A stretch of DNA of 64,000 nucleotides from JAZDEY01 sp043808325 [NCBI: Candidatus Eiseniibacteriota bacterium] (GCA_043808325.1 JAZDEY010000082.1:8265-72264), one strand, 5' to 3'; positions 16,833 to 25,378 are shown, counted from the stretch's first letter. The notes: generated by a model from the letters alone, not told the origin. A program made the numbers and translations.

Positions 16833-18040
16833 ATCTTGTCCATCCTCGAATTATACTTCTCCATGAGCTTCCGGGTTTTCTCATGCGATAGCCTGAGAAG
16901 ATCCTTGCCGGTCAGCAGCTGCCGGCCGCTGCCGGCATCAACCACGAGCGTCCGCTCCGTACAACAATAGCACGGGTCAATCGCTGCGAGCGTTATGGTG
17001 GCATCCGACACGGTATAGCCCACACAAGCGCGCTTATTTGTCGGCACATTCATGAAACTCGGCGCGCGGATCTTGTATCTCACGGGGCGGTTGCTACCGT
17101 CCGACCGGGTATAATGTATGACCTCCCCTCGCGGAGCTTCATGGGTTCCGATGCCTTCACCGGGGGGAATCTCGGTGAGGTTCGCATCGATGCCGTCCTT
17201 CACCTCGAGGAGCTTCCGGCAGCACTGCTTGCATATCTTGACCGACTCGAGGATCTCCAGGACCCGCACCACGAGCTTATCGAAGACGTCGCCCCTTTCG
17301 GTGACGATCACGTCGAAGTCGACGTCGCCATAGGCCGCGTAAGGATGGTCCCTCCGCACGTCTATGGGAACACCGGAAGCTCTCGCCGTCGGCCCAAGAG
17401 CCCCGAGCTCGATGCAATCCTGCTTGGTAAGGACGCCGATGTTCTTGGTCCTGGCCTGAAGCACGGGATCGGAGAGCGCAACATCGCGGAACATCAAGGT
17501 GGGCTTTACTAGGCTGTCGAGGATACGCACTGCCGAAGCGATATCCTCATCGGCAAAGTCACGCCGGACACCGCCGGGCTTCATCATGCCGTAATGATTG
17601 CGGTTACCGGTCAGGAGCTCAAAGAGATCCAGCACGGGTTCCCTATACTTCCAGGCCCACATCCACACCGTGTTGTAGCCCAGGAAGTGGCCCGCCAGCC
17701 CCAGCCACAGAAGGTGGGAGTGAACCCTCTCCAATTCCCCGATGAAGGTTCTGATGTACTTGGCTCGCTCGGGAATCTCAACGCCGGCAACGTCCTCGGT
17801 CGCCATCACGCCGGCGAAGGGGTGCGACGAAGAGCAGATGCCGCAGATCCGCTCGACCAGGAAAGGAATCTGATCATAGCTCAGACCCTCAGCCAGCTTC
17901 TCGATACCGCGATGGTTATAGCCTATCTCTATCTCAAGCTCGACCACTTTCTCACCCTCGACGTGGAGCTTGAAAAACTCGGGCTCCTCCTGCAGAGGAT
18001 GATAAGGTCCGATCGGAATTACAGTCTTACTTTTGGCCAT
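16823..18040 (-). CDS. Group-4 [NiFe] hydrogenase large subunit (EchE/MbhL type)
   Basis: Catalytic subunit of a membrane-bound, energy-converting hydrogenase. All four NiFe ligands are visible: Cys66 and Cys69 in 'RICGICSSSH' (L1 motif with downstream His73) and Cys357 and Cys360 in 'DPCYCCTER' (L2 motif). NuoD, and Mbx/Mbs-type relatives, lack these four ligands, so this is read as a true hydrogenase. It has 405 residues from ATG 18040, preceded by GGAGGGG. The 42 residues after the L2 motif would be the tail removed by the protease at 9822-10313. It overlaps the NuoC-like gene by 14 bases and the NuoL-like gene by 10. Subgroup (4d, 4e or another) cannot be fixed without a tree. Confidence 0.93.
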   Translation of the reverse strand: MAKSKTVIPIGPYHPLQEEPEFFKLHVEGEKVVELEIEIGYNHRGIEKLAEGLSYDQIPFLVERICGICSSSHPFAGVMATEDVAGVEIPERAKYIRTFIGELERVHSHLLWLGLAGHFLGYNTVWMWAWKYREPVLDLFELLTGNRNHYGMMKPGGVRRDFADEDIASAVRILDSLVKPTLMFRDVALSDPVLQARTKNIGVLTKQDCIELGALGPTARASGVPIDVRRDHPYAAYGDVDFDVIVTERGDVFDKLVVRVLEILESVKICKQCCRKLLEVKDGIDANLTEIPPGEGIGTHEAPRGEVIHYTRSDGSNRPVRYKIRAPSFMNVPTNKRACVGYTVSDATITLAAIDPCYCCTERTLVVDAGSGRQLLTGKDLLRLSHEKTRKLMEKYNSRMDKIWI

Positions 18041-18491
18041 TGTCCCCGCCCCTCCAATCCTTCCAATCCTTCCGCAACGGGTGATTGTCCGTAGGCCAGT
18101 CATCCGACAGCAAGAGATGTCTCATGTCCGGGTGATTCCGGAACTCAATTCCCAGCAGTTCGTGCATCTCCCGCTCGATCCACTCGGCCGCGGGCACCCG
18201 GATCGCTATCGACTCGATCGAAGGCTTATCCGGATCGAGTATCACACGGAGATTGAGGAAACGGTGCGCCCGGTCAAGCGGAAAGTGATACAGTATCTCC
18301 ATGCCGCCTACCATGTGCATCCCCGTAGCGATCGAGAAGCGGCAACCCAGTTCCTTATATAGATACTCGGCCACGTCCGGTAGCCCTTTGGGATCGACCG
18401 TGATATAGGTCCGGCCGGGGCTCTTATCGTAAACTTCGATGATCGCGGCTCCGAACCTGGTCTTAAGACCCTGCAGAACCTCGTCCGCCAT
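18027..18491 (-). CDS. Hydrogenase NuoC-like subunit (EchD/MbhK type)
   Basis: A 154-residue soluble subunit homologous to the 30-kDa subunit of complex I. The family block near the C-terminus is complete: 'WIEREMHELLGIEFRNHPD' followed by 'LLLSDDWP' and 'HPLRKDW'. It probably docks the large and small hydrogenase subunits at the membrane. It lies 13 bases after the small-subunit gene and overlaps the large-subunit gene by 14 bases, in the typical B-C-D order of complex I relatives. Confidence 0.92.
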   Translation of the reverse strand: MADEVLQGLKTRFGAAIIEVYDKSPGRTYITVDPKGLPDVAEYLYKELGCRFSIATGMHMVGGMEILYHFPLDRAHRFLNLRVILDPDKPSIESIAIRVPAAEWIEREMHELLGIEFRNHPDMRHLLLSDDWPTDNHPLRKDWKDWRGGDNGQK

Positions 18492-18504
18492 CTAATCCGT
18501 CCTC

Positions 18505-18936
18505 CTATTTCTTGCTCGCCGCAAGCTTGGCCTGGACCAAAGCCACAACGGCCTGAATCATGGCCTCCGGCTTGGGTGGGCATCCCGCAATGTAAGCATC
18601 AACCGGGACAACCTCATCAAGCGGCCTGGTCTCATTATATGATTTCCCAAACATCTCCGTAGAGCAAGAACAATTGCCTAAGGCAATCACAAAACACGGC
18701 TTGGGCGCCTGAGCGATCACCCGCTTGAGTACCTTGCTTGATTTGCGGTTCATCGAGCCCGTAACCAGGATCGCATCCGCGTGGCGGATGCTCCCGACCA
18801 GCTGAATCCCGAAGCGCTCAAGATCAAAGCGGGGAGTGAGAGCGTCAAGTATCTCGATGTCGCAGTTATTGCACGGGCTGGCTGCGAGATGAAAGACCCA
18901 GATCGATTTCGTGAGCGCCTTAAGCTTTAGACTCAT
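18505..18936 (-). CDS. [NiFe] hydrogenase small subunit (NuoB/EchC/MbhJ type)
   Basis: A 143-residue subunit holding the proximal [4Fe-4S] cluster that feeds the NiFe site. Cluster ligands appear in 'CNNCDIEI' (CxxC near the N-terminus), 'ALGNCSCS' and 'IAGCPPKPEA'. The family length is 140-160. The N-terminal 'SIWVFHLAASPCNNC' is typical of Ech/Mbh members. It lies 10 bases after the NuoH-like gene and 13 before the NuoC-like gene. Confidence 0.93.
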   Translation of the reverse strand: MSLKLKALTKSIWVFHLAASPCNNCDIEILDALTPRFDLERFGIQLVGSIRHADAILVTGSMNRKSSKVLKRVIAQAPKPCFVIALGNCSCSTEMFGKSYNETRPLDEVVPVDAYIAGCPPKPEAMIQAVVALVQAKLAASKK

Positions 18937-18946
18937 ACCCTATTCC

Positions 18947-19882
18947 TCACAAACCCAGGAAAGCCAGAACCACCGCCGCAACACCGAAGGGTGTCACCAT
19001 CGCCCAGAAGAACTTCATTACCTGATCGATCCTAAGTCTAGGATTAGTGTTTCTTATGAGCGTCATCAACAGAAGTATCACCAAGTATCCGACCACCCCG
19101 TAAACCAGACTTAGCCAGGATGATCTCCAGTTCAAACCACCGAGGAAAAGCACAATCATAAAGAGCGGCATCACGAAAGCCATCATCCACTGGGTCAGCT
19201 TGAAGAGCCCTAGCGGGATACCGGAATACTCTATGTATGCGCCACCCATGATCTCGGTCTCCGCCTCAGGAGCATCAAAGGGAACCTTGCCGAGCTTCGC
19301 TTGAGCAACAAGGAGACAGATAAGAAAGGCAATCACGCCGGAAATTGAGGCGATTATTGGCCGCCCAGCGGCCTGATACTGTATGATTTCGTCGAGCCTT
19401 ATCGTGTTTCCCGCCTTGATTATAGCGACCAGTATGGCAAGCACGAAAGGAAGCTCGTAGGAGAGAATCATCTTCATTTCCCTGGAGCCACCCAACGATG
19501 CAAGCGGATTGCCCGATGCGAACGCCCCCAGAATCACGGCCTGAGACGGGATGGTAAGAAGATAGATCACGACGATGAGATCGCCGACGAAGGTCTGAGA
19601 TGGAAATACGATTGTCCTCAGGAGGATCGCGCTAACTACCGCGACAGCTGCAAGCGCGAAAAGCGGTGCCGACAGGAAAAGGAAACGTGACGCGCCCTCG
19701 GGCACGATGACCTCCTTGCCCAAGAGCTTGACGAAGTCATAGACCGGCTGGAAGAATGGCGGGCCAACCCTCCACTGTATTCTGGCCGTGATCTTGCGGT
19801 CGAACCAGTGAGCGAACATGCCGACCACGGCCGCAATCACGAAACCCACAACCAGGAATCCCATCGCTTGAAGAATGCTCAT
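18947..19882 (-). CDS. Hydrogenase membrane anchor (NuoH/EchB/MbhM type)
   Basis: A 311-residue protein with about eight helices, homologous to NuoH, which anchors the hydrogenase and connects it to the ion pathway. Diagnostic segments include 'DRKITARIQWRVGPPFFQPV', 'KLGKVPFDAPEAETEIMGGA' (acidic loop contacting the quinone/proton-path equivalent) and 'TNPRLRIDQVMKFFW'. It follows the polyferredoxin gene by nine bases. With the antiporter subunits it forms the membrane arm. Confidence 0.94.
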   Translation of the reverse strand: MSILQAMGFLVVGFVIAAVVGMFAHWFDRKITARIQWRVGPPFFQPVYDFVKLLGKEVIVPEGASRFLFLSAPLFALAAVAVVSAILLRTIVFPSQTFVGDLIVVIYLLTIPSQAVILGAFASGNPLASLGGSREMKMILSYELPFVLAILVAIIKAGNTIRLDEIIQYQAAGRPIIASISGVIAFLICLLVAQAKLGKVPFDAPEAETEIMGGAYIEYSGIPLGLFKLTQWMMAFVMPLFMIVLFLGGLNWRSSWLSLVYGVVGYLVILLLMTLIRNTNPRLRIDQVMKFFWAMVTPFGVAAVVLAFLGL

Positions 19883-19891
19883 ACGAACCTG

Positions 19892-20374
19892 CTACCTCTT
19901 CCAGACGTCACATTTCACTACCAAATGCTCGCCACCCTGGTGGAGCTTTTTCGCCTCATCGGGCTCGATCTCTACGAACTTGATTGCGCCCAGAGGACAG
20001 GTCTTGACACACAGCGGGTCGTCAGCTGGAGCGATCCTGCCCAGGCAGTAATCGCACCTTGAGAGCCAGTACGGGATCAGTTCCGGGTAAATCGTGCCAA
20101 AGGGACAGGCCAGAGCGCAGGATTTGCAGCTTATGCATCTCAGGTTGTGCCGCCTGAGGACGCCGCCGGGCTCCTTCTCGAGGGCCTCCTTGGGGCAGGC
20201 ATTGATGCAGTTCCCCGATTCGCACTTTCGGCAGATGACGGCATAGGCCGCCAGCTCTCGAAGACTAGTTATGCCGTCGTTGGCCGGGTGGTAGGGGTAA
20301 CTACACCGGGTCGTGCACTGCTCCTTGGCCTCGCACCCGTCGCATATGTCCAGATCGATGAAGATCTTTTTCAA
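19892..20374 (-). CDS. Four-cluster ferredoxin-type electron carrier (HycB/CooF-like)
   Basis: A 160-residue iron-sulfur protein with about 16 cysteines arranged as four [4Fe-4S] binding sets. Visible groups are CDGC with C and C, 'CRKCESGNCINACP', 'CISCKSCALACP' and 'CDYCLG' with 'CVKTCP'. This layout matches HycB, HydN and CooF, which carry electrons into membrane hydrogenases. Its place between the beta/gamma input pair and the NuoH-like anchor suggests it wires the diaphorase to the hydrogenase. It is 18 bases after the gamma-like gene and nine before the anchor gene. Confidence 0.9.
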   Translation of the reverse strand: MKKIFIDLDICDGCEAKEQCTTRCSYPYHPANDGITSLRELAAYAVICRKCESGNCINACPKEALEKEPGGVLRRHNLRCISCKSCALACPFGTIYPELIPYWLSRCDYCLGRIAPADDPLCVKTCPLGAIKFVEIEPDEAKKLHQGGEHLVVKCDVWKR

Positions 20375-20392
20375 CTCGGCGACCTCACAAAA

Positions 20393-21226
20393 TTAATCCC
20401 AAAGGGCCGGCTTGCCCTTGATAAGGTCATAGGTCATCACCGGGCCGTCCCTGCACACCATGTATTCGCCCAGCATGCAATGCCCGCATTTGCCTATCCC
20501 ACAACTCATGTTCTTTTCCATGGAGAGATAGATCACGTTATCGGGAAAGCCTAGCTCCACCAGCTTCAAGGTGGCGAACTTCATCATGACGGGCGGGCCG
20601 CAGACCACCACCAGGCTGTTTGCCATATCGAGCCCGAGGTCCTTGACCACGGTCGTCACCACGCCCACGTTGCCTTTCCAGGTGGGATCGCCCACGTCCA
20701 CCGAGAGCCGGAATTCGATCCTGGATGGGTTTATCTTGGGCCACTGCTCCAGGATCTGGGACTTATAGATGATGTCCTGCGGCGCTTTGGCGCCGTAGCA
20801 GAAGAGGATCTTCTTGAAATCGTCAAGCCGGTTACACAGTGCCAGGAAAAGTGACCGGAGCGGAGCAAGCCCGACACCACCCCCGACGATCAAGATCTCC
20901 TTGCCTTTGAAGTGGTCCAGGGGATAGCCCTTGCCCATCGGGCCCCTGACGCCGACCGTCTCGCCCTTCTTCATAGCGTGGAGCACACCCGTTACCTTAC
21001 CCGCCCTCATTATGGTGAACTCCAGGGTCTCCCTGACCCGAGGATTGGAGGAGGGCGTGAAGGGAGCCTCACCCAGGCCCGGCACGGTGACTTCCATGAA
21101 CTGACCGGCCTCAAAGGGAATCTCCTCACTGGGCCTCAGGACAAAGGTCTTGATCGTAGAGCTTTCGTCGATCACCTCTAGGATCTCGGCAAGTATCGGC
21201 TTATAGATGTCTTTAGCTACCGACAT
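20393..21226 (-). CDS. Sulfhydrogenase gamma / AsrB-like FAD-NAD(P) reductase subunit
   Basis: A 277-residue flavoprotein of the ferredoxin-NADP reductase superfamily. It has the FAD block 'APFTPSSNPR', the pyrophosphate/NAD region 'LIVGGGVGLAPLRSL', the nicotinamide motif 'VVVCGPPVMMKF' and a C-terminal [2Fe-2S] site 'CGIGKCGHCMLGEYMVC'. This architecture is that of AsrB and of the gamma subunit of Pyrococcus sulfhydrogenases. Start ATG 21226 overlaps the preceding gene by 10 bases. Likely role: exchange electrons between NAD(P)H and the iron-sulfur chain of the complex. No siroheme sulfite reductase subunit (AsrC) is near, so sulfite reduction is unlikely. Confidence 0.9.
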   Translation of the reverse strand: MSVAKDIYKPILAEILEVIDESSTIKTFVLRPSEEIPFEAGQFMEVTVPGLGEAPFTPSSNPRVRETLEFTIMRAGKVTGVLHAMKKGETVGVRGPMGKGYPLDHFKGKEILIVGGGVGLAPLRSLFLALCNRLDDFKKILFCYGAKAPQDIIYKSQILEQWPKINPSRIEFRLSVDVGDPTWKGNVGVVTTVVKDLGLDMANSLVVVCGPPVMMKFATLKLVELGFPDNVIYLSMEKNMSCGIGKCGHCMLGEYMVCRDGPVMTYDLIKGKPALWD

Positions 21227-22323
21227 ACTTCCTTGAGCACCTTTCTCATGTCTATCTTGCCCGGGCAGCCGGCTATGCATCTGCCGCAGCCGGTGCACCC
21301 GTCGAAGCCATAGTTCTTCGGAAAATAGTCGAGCTTATGATAGTACCTGTGCTTGAAGCGCTCGACCAGGTGTTTGCGGGGATTTGCGCCCCCGGCGACT
21401 TGCGCGAAACGCTTATAGGCGCAGGCATCCCACATCTTGAGCCGCTTGTAGCGGTCCCGGAATCTCTCATCATAGAGGAGAAAACACTGGCAGGTGGGGC
21501 ACAGGAAAAGGCATGCGCCGCACTCGACGCAGGTCTCAACATGCTTGGCCCAGGCGGCGTCGTCGTACGCTCCGGCAAGCAGCTCCGGCCAGGTCTTGGG
21601 CGGCTTGTACTCCGCCGACTGTTTCTCGACCGACTGCAGCGTCTTCTGCCGGATCGCCTGGCGCTCCGCGAGATGCTTATCGGTCGCGGGCTTGAATACA
21701 TCCTTATTGGCGTCGGCAGCTTCCTTGCCCTTGTCGCTTCCGACTTCGGCAACGTAGCCGCCTTCGAGCTTGGTCAGGTTCAAGTCAAAACCCTTCTCGG
21801 CATAGGGCTTCACACCGACCAGCACGCAAAAACAGGTCTCCAGAGGCTCGGTGCAGTCGGTGCTCACGACAAAGCCTTTCTTGCGGCGTTCCTCATAGAA
21901 GGGATCCTTGAAATCGCCCTCCAGGAAGACCTTGTCGAGGGCTTCGATAGCCCTCACGTCGCAGGCCGATGCCCCCACTATTGCAAAGGGCCTGGATTCT
22001 TTGAAGGAGCTCTCTTTGGAAGGGTACTCAGCAACCTCTTCGAGCAAGGAGAAGAAGAAGGGTTTAAGCGGCTGAAATGATCTTACGCCGGGATAGGTAA
22101 ACCCGCCGGCCGCAGCGTAGGGCTTTATCCTTACTCGCCCCTCGTCATCCTTGGTGGTCACAAACAGGTCGCCGCGCTTCTCAAACCAGGACAAGAACCT
22201 GGGGAAGTCCGAATCAGTTACGTAGTAGGCCGTCATCCACCTTTTTCCTGTCTGTGAATCGGCGTAGCCTTCAACCGCGCCGATCTTGTCCCACCGAATC
22301 GGTGAACATATATTGTCGCTCAC
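21217..22323 (-). CDS. Sulfhydrogenase beta / AsrA-like iron-sulfur subunit
   Basis: A 368-residue protein of the 4Fe-4S dicluster family that pairs with AsrB/gamma subunits. Two cluster motifs lie in the C-terminal third: 'CVECGACLFLCPTCQC' and 'CTGCGRCIAGCPGKIDMRK'. The N-terminal two thirds carry the family region with 'IVGASACDVRAIEALD' and 'VSTDCTEPLETCFC', which has further cysteines. It is the first gene of the run; the start is GTG 22323, about 47 bases after a good -10 element. It probably relays electrons from the flavoprotein to the polyferredoxin encoded two genes downstream. Confidence 0.9.
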   Translation of the reverse strand: MSDNICSPIRWDKIGAVEGYADSQTGKRWMTAYYVTDSDFPRFLSWFEKRGDLFVTTKDDEGRVRIKPYAAAGGFTYPGVRSFQPLKPFFFSLLEEVAEYPSKESSFKESRPFAIVGASACDVRAIEALDKVFLEGDFKDPFYEERRKKGFVVSTDCTEPLETCFCVLVGVKPYAEKGFDLNLTKLEGGYVAEVGSDKGKEAADANKDVFKPATDKHLAERQAIRQKTLQSVEKQSAEYKPPKTWPELLAGAYDDAAWAKHVETCVECGACLFLCPTCQCFLLYDERFRDRYKRLKMWDACAYKRFAQVAGGANPRKHLVERFKHRYYHKLDYFPKNYGFDGCTGCGRCIAGCPGKIDMRKVLKEVCR

Positions 22324-22369
22324 CTCACGTCAAGCGAAAACCGGGAAGTTGACGCGACGAAACTCAGGA

Positions 22370-22398
22370 ATGATACAAGAATGTCTGCCGAAACGCAA
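22370..22398 (-). promoter_or_regulatory. Probable promoter of the hydrogenase-Mrp operon
   Basis: Read on the minus strand: TTGCGT, a 17-base spacer, TATCAT (five of six -10 matches), ending 46 bases before the GTG start of the first gene. No other gene lies between it and the operon. Confidence 0.45.
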
Positions 22399-22512
22399 CT
22401 GATTTTTCAGCATGGTCTTGGGGTCGAGGAGGGTCGTCGTATTGCTCGGGGATTGGCCGGGGTGTTGACCGGAATCCCTGCATGAGGGCAATCTGTGGGG
22501 CCATTTGAAGGC

Positions 22513-23691
22513 CTATCGGAAGATGGCCTTGATCGCGCCCCAAGTGGAAGGCTGAATCGCGCTTGGACCACAGGCGCACCCGTCACCCAACGCGCCGATG
22601 AGACCGCAATTGGTGCCGGCAGGATGATTGCCCGGCAAGCAGGGTGATGTGCTGCAAAGCCTAAGGTCATAAGGCTCACCTTCGTGATAGCAGAATCCGG
22701 GGCAAACCGAGAAATCGCCGCCTTGGCCAACCATGCCGGCGATAACCCCGACCCAATCACCGCCCTCATTACCGTGGATGTCGGTGCATCCTATGTTTGG
22801 TCCATAGTCGGGGTCATCGACATGGTAGAAACCACACCCACCGGTTCCGTAGGCAATTATGCAATTGCTGATCGCCTCCCCCACATAGGCGGAAATCGCG
22901 CTGCCCTCGGGTGCATGATTGGCGAAGAAGGTGCAACCCGCGATGCGTGCCCCTCCAGCCATATTGTTCACGGCGATGGCCCCGCCGTATGAACCCGACC
23001 AGTTGCCGCAGAAAACACTGTTGCGGATGATCGCATCGGCTTCATGACCATCGCAGTAAATGGCGCCTCCTCCAGGCCAGTACGCCCGATTGCCGTTGAA
23101 GGTGCAGCCATCGATCGTGATATTAAAATAGATGCCGTAAAAATAGATAGCGCCCCCGCAACCCGCCTCATTCGAGGTGAATGTACAGTTGCTGATAACG
23201 GCATTACACGTCCAACAATAGAGGTCGAATGCGCCACCGGAGCCCTCGGTCGAGTTGGAGACGAAGGCACAGTCTCTTGCCGTGATCGACAGGCCCGAAC
23301 CCCCCGATGAGGTGTTGTATGCCAATACGGCCGGGCCGGCGTCTCGAATCGTGATGCCGTCGAGCACGAGGTTCCCCTTCTCAATATCAAAAACATGTCG
23401 CAATCCACTCGGGTCCAGGTCTTCTTCCCCGTCGATCACGCAATCGCCGGCATTACCGGTTTCCGATCGTATCAATATGGCTTTATCGGGGACCACCATG
23501 TTGTAGTTGCCGGCACCGCGGAAGGTGCCGCTGGCAAGCAGCAGCGTGTCTCCAGAGACCGCCAGACTGATGCCCGCCTGGATCGTGGGCACATCCCCGG
23601 ATCCGTCAGGGCTGATGTAGATAGTGTGGCACGAGGCCGGACCGGCAATGAGAAGAACGGCCGCAGCCAATACCAATAGCAAGCATCGCAT
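22513..23691 (-). CDS. Secreted right-handed beta-helix (polymorphic-repeat) protein
   Basis: A 392-residue exported protein. The N-terminus 'MRCLLLVLAAAVLLIAGPASC' is a signal peptide with possible lipoprotein cleavage. It opens with 'YISPDGSGDVPTIQAGISLA', the usual entry into pectate-lyase-like helices. At least four imperfect Pmp-type repeats follow ('C.F..N.a..GGai': CAFVSNSTEGSGGA, CTFTSNEAGCGGA, CTFNGNRAYWPGGGA, SVFCGNWSGSYGGA). The tail 'LIGALGDGC' and 'STWGAIKAIFR' recurs in surface proteins of Eisenbacteria-like lineages. Probably a cell-surface or released adhesin or glycan-binding protein; no catalytic site is evident. It has no clear operon partner. Confidence 0.8.
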   Translation of the reverse strand: MRCLLLVLAAAVLLIAGPASCHTIYISPDGSGDVPTIQAGISLAVSGDTLLLASGTFRGAGNYNMVVPDKAILIRSETGNAGDCVIDGEEDLDPSGLRHVFDIEKGNLVLDGITIRDAGPAVLAYNTSSGGSGLSITARDCAFVSNSTEGSGGAFDLYCWTCNAVISNCTFTSNEAGCGGAIYFYGIYFNITIDGCTFNGNRAYWPGGGAIYCDGHEADAIIRNSVFCGNWSGSYGGAIAVNNMAGGARIAGCTFFANHAPEGSAISAYVGEAISNCIIAYGTGGCGFYHVDDPDYGPNIGCTDIHGNEGGDWVGVIAGMVGQGGDFSVCPGFCYHEGEPYDLRLCSTSPCLPGNHPAGTNCGLIGALGDGCACGPSAIQPSTWGAIKAIFR

Positions 23692-23840
23692 GCTCCACTT
23701 CTCCTTCCTTTCGTCGCCGCACTCCTATCATATGCCTATTTCTGCATTATGTGAAGGACTTTCACCCACGGCGGAGGGAGAGGGTAATGTCAAGAGAAGC
23801 GTATACTTTTGAGAGGTGTCTCCTTCAGCGTGATCGAAAG

Positions 23841-24647
23841 CTAGCTAAAAGCCACATCCAGTATCATCATCACCACAAAGCCGCCGATGGTGCTCAGAGT
23901 GGCCAGGTCGGTGTTTCCGAATCTCCGGGACTCGGGAATCACCTCTTCGACCACAACGTAGATCATCGCACCGGCTGCAAAGGCCAGAGCGTATGGCAGG
24001 AGCGCCTCGACCTTGATCACCGCAAGTGCGCCCAGGACCGCGGCGGCAGGCTCGACCAGGCCCGACAGCTGACCGAATGCAAAACTCTTCCGTCGGGACA
24101 TGCCTTCGCATCGCAGCGGCATGCTGACCGCGATTCCTTCCGGGAGATTCTGAAGGCCGATACCGACCGCGAGGGCAATTGCGCCCGGGAGGGCGTAGCC
24201 CGGAAGCCCTACGTGGGCTGCTCCGAAAGCGACCCCAATTGCCAGGCCTTCGGGGATATTGTGCAAGGTCACAGCGAGCACCAGCAGGGCGCTGGTCTTG
24301 AGCCTGGTCCTTATACCTTCAGCCTTCTCGACCGGCAGCCCGAGATGAAGGTGCGGCAATATCTGATCGACGAGCCAGATGAAGAGACTTCCTGTGAGAA
24401 AGCCCACCGCAGGCGCGAACCAAATGGGAAGTGCTTTACCCCGTGACATCTCAACTGCCGGTGCCAAGAGCGACCAGAAGCTTGCCGCCGTCATCACTCC
24501 CGCGGCAAAACCGAGCATTCCATCCAGCATCTTCCGATTGGGTTCCTTACTCAAGAATACGAAGCCCGCGCCGGCTGCTGTCATGGCGTAGGTATAGGTG
24601 CTGGCGAGCAAGGCCTGGAGAACCGGACTCAAACTCGTCAGGAACAA
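23841..24647 (-). CDS. ZIP family divalent metal transporter
   Basis: A 268-residue inner-membrane transporter with about eight helices for uptake of zinc, iron or related metals. The metal path motifs of the ZIP family are clear: 'LHNIPEGLAIGVAFG' in TM4 and 'GIGLQNLPEGIAVSMPL' in TM5, plus 'HLHLG' in the variable loop. It resembles the GufA subgroup. It begins 12 bases after the DUF438-type PAS gene on the same strand, suggesting cotranscription and perhaps metal- or redox-linked regulation. Confidence 0.92.
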   Translation of the reverse strand: MFLTSLSPVLQALLASTYTYAMTAAGAGFVFLSKEPNRKMLDGMLGFAAGVMTAASFWSLLAPAVEMSRGKALPIWFAPAVGFLTGSLFIWLVDQILPHLHLGLPVEKAEGIRTRLKTSALLVLAVTLHNIPEGLAIGVAFGAAHVGLPGYALPGAIALAVGIGLQNLPEGIAVSMPLRCEGMSRRKSFAFGQLSGLVEPAAAVLGALAVIKVEALLPYALAFAAGAMIYVVVEEVIPESRRFGNTDLATLSTIGGFVVMMILDVAFS

Positions 24648-24659
24648 TGTGACCTCCCT

Positions 24660-25058
24660 TTACTGAAGGGGCTTGTCCGCCGGGGCGCGCCCCACGATGT
24701 CCGATACGTTCTGCACAAACTCGAGGCAGCCGAGATACTCACCGGCGCGGTCCCGCACCGCAAAATAACGAATATGAATCAGCCGGCCCTCCAATCTCGT
24801 CCAGGACTCGGCAGCGTCCCGCCGGCCGGTCTTGAGATCCTGTAGTAACTCGCTAACCAGACCAACGCTCTTCTCGGGGTGGCAGGACTGGACACTGGTA
24901 CCGAGTATAGCTTCTTTTCTGGAGAAGAGCTGGGCCTTGGGTTCGTTGTAGTAGCGAACCGTGCCGTCGGCGTCCGCAAAAGTCATGTCCCCGGGAAGCG
25001 CGTTGAGTATTGCCTCGATCTGCACCTGCGAGAGCTTACCTGTTTTGAAATCCATCAT
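24660..25058 (-). CDS. Stand-alone DUF438-type PAS protein
   Basis: A 132-residue single PAS domain. The pattern 'AILNALPGDMTFADADGTV', then 'SCHPEKSVGLVSELLQDL' and 'IHIRYFAVRDRAGEYLG', matches the C-terminal PAS_10 domain of DUF438 hemerythrin-family proteins, with their Cys-His-Pro motif. Here it occurs without the hemerythrin part. I chose the start at 25058 because GGAGAGG sits six bases before ATG-ATG; upstream in-frame sequence shows no similarity. It could sense heme, metal or redox state through the Cys-His pair. It precedes a ZIP metal transporter by 12 bases. Function of the lone domain is unknown. Confidence 0.8.
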   Translation of the reverse strand: MMDFKTGKLSQVQIEAILNALPGDMTFADADGTVRYYNEPKAQLFSRKEAILGTSVQSCHPEKSVGLVSELLQDLKTGRRDAAESWTRLEGRLIHIRYFAVRDRAGEYLGCLEFVQNVSDIVGRAPADKPLQ

Positions 25059-25378
25059 TTCGTTCCTCTCCTGACTTGTCGATCTCCCATCAGCATTTCC
25101 TATCGGCATGGCGTCGCCGGTTCCACCTGCCTTCCGGTCCGGCAACCGAAGGTTATGACATCTTGCCCGCGATGGACAGATCAAAATGGGGACCGGCCCC
25201 GAAGGAAACTGCGGGAGACTGCATATCGGACACCCTGGTTTCGAGGATTGATGATTACGTGGATGCGGGCAAACAGGCCGTGTGGGAGTTTCGGCGCCAA
25301 GGGTAATGACCCGGGGTAAGTAGAGGTAAACAAGTGAGGTCACGCACCCCCGGCCCCTACTGCCTCTGTGGCAATCGA
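25059..25378. other. Intergenic region without a recognisable gene
   Basis: The 320 bases between the PAS gene and the Cys-rich small gene hold open frames on both strands, but none shows similarity, good initiation or sensible composition. No clear promoter or hairpin was found. Confidence 0.5.

Noticed and set aside
21217-22323. Dissimilatory anaerobic sulfite reductase (AsrABC)
   Set aside because: Only A- and B-like subunits occur; no siroheme subunit follows and the genes run directly into hydrogenase subunits, so the sulfhydrogenase beta/gamma-type role is preferred.
9822-22323. Respiratory complex I (nuo operon)
   Set aside because: The large subunit keeps both CxxC NiFe motifs, NuoE/F/G are absent, and Mrp subunits B, C, E, F and G are present.
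22513-23691. CRISPR or tandem DNA repeats in the beta-helix gene
   Set aside because: The repeats are degenerate protein-level motifs of about 25 residues; the DNA is not repeated with regular spacers.
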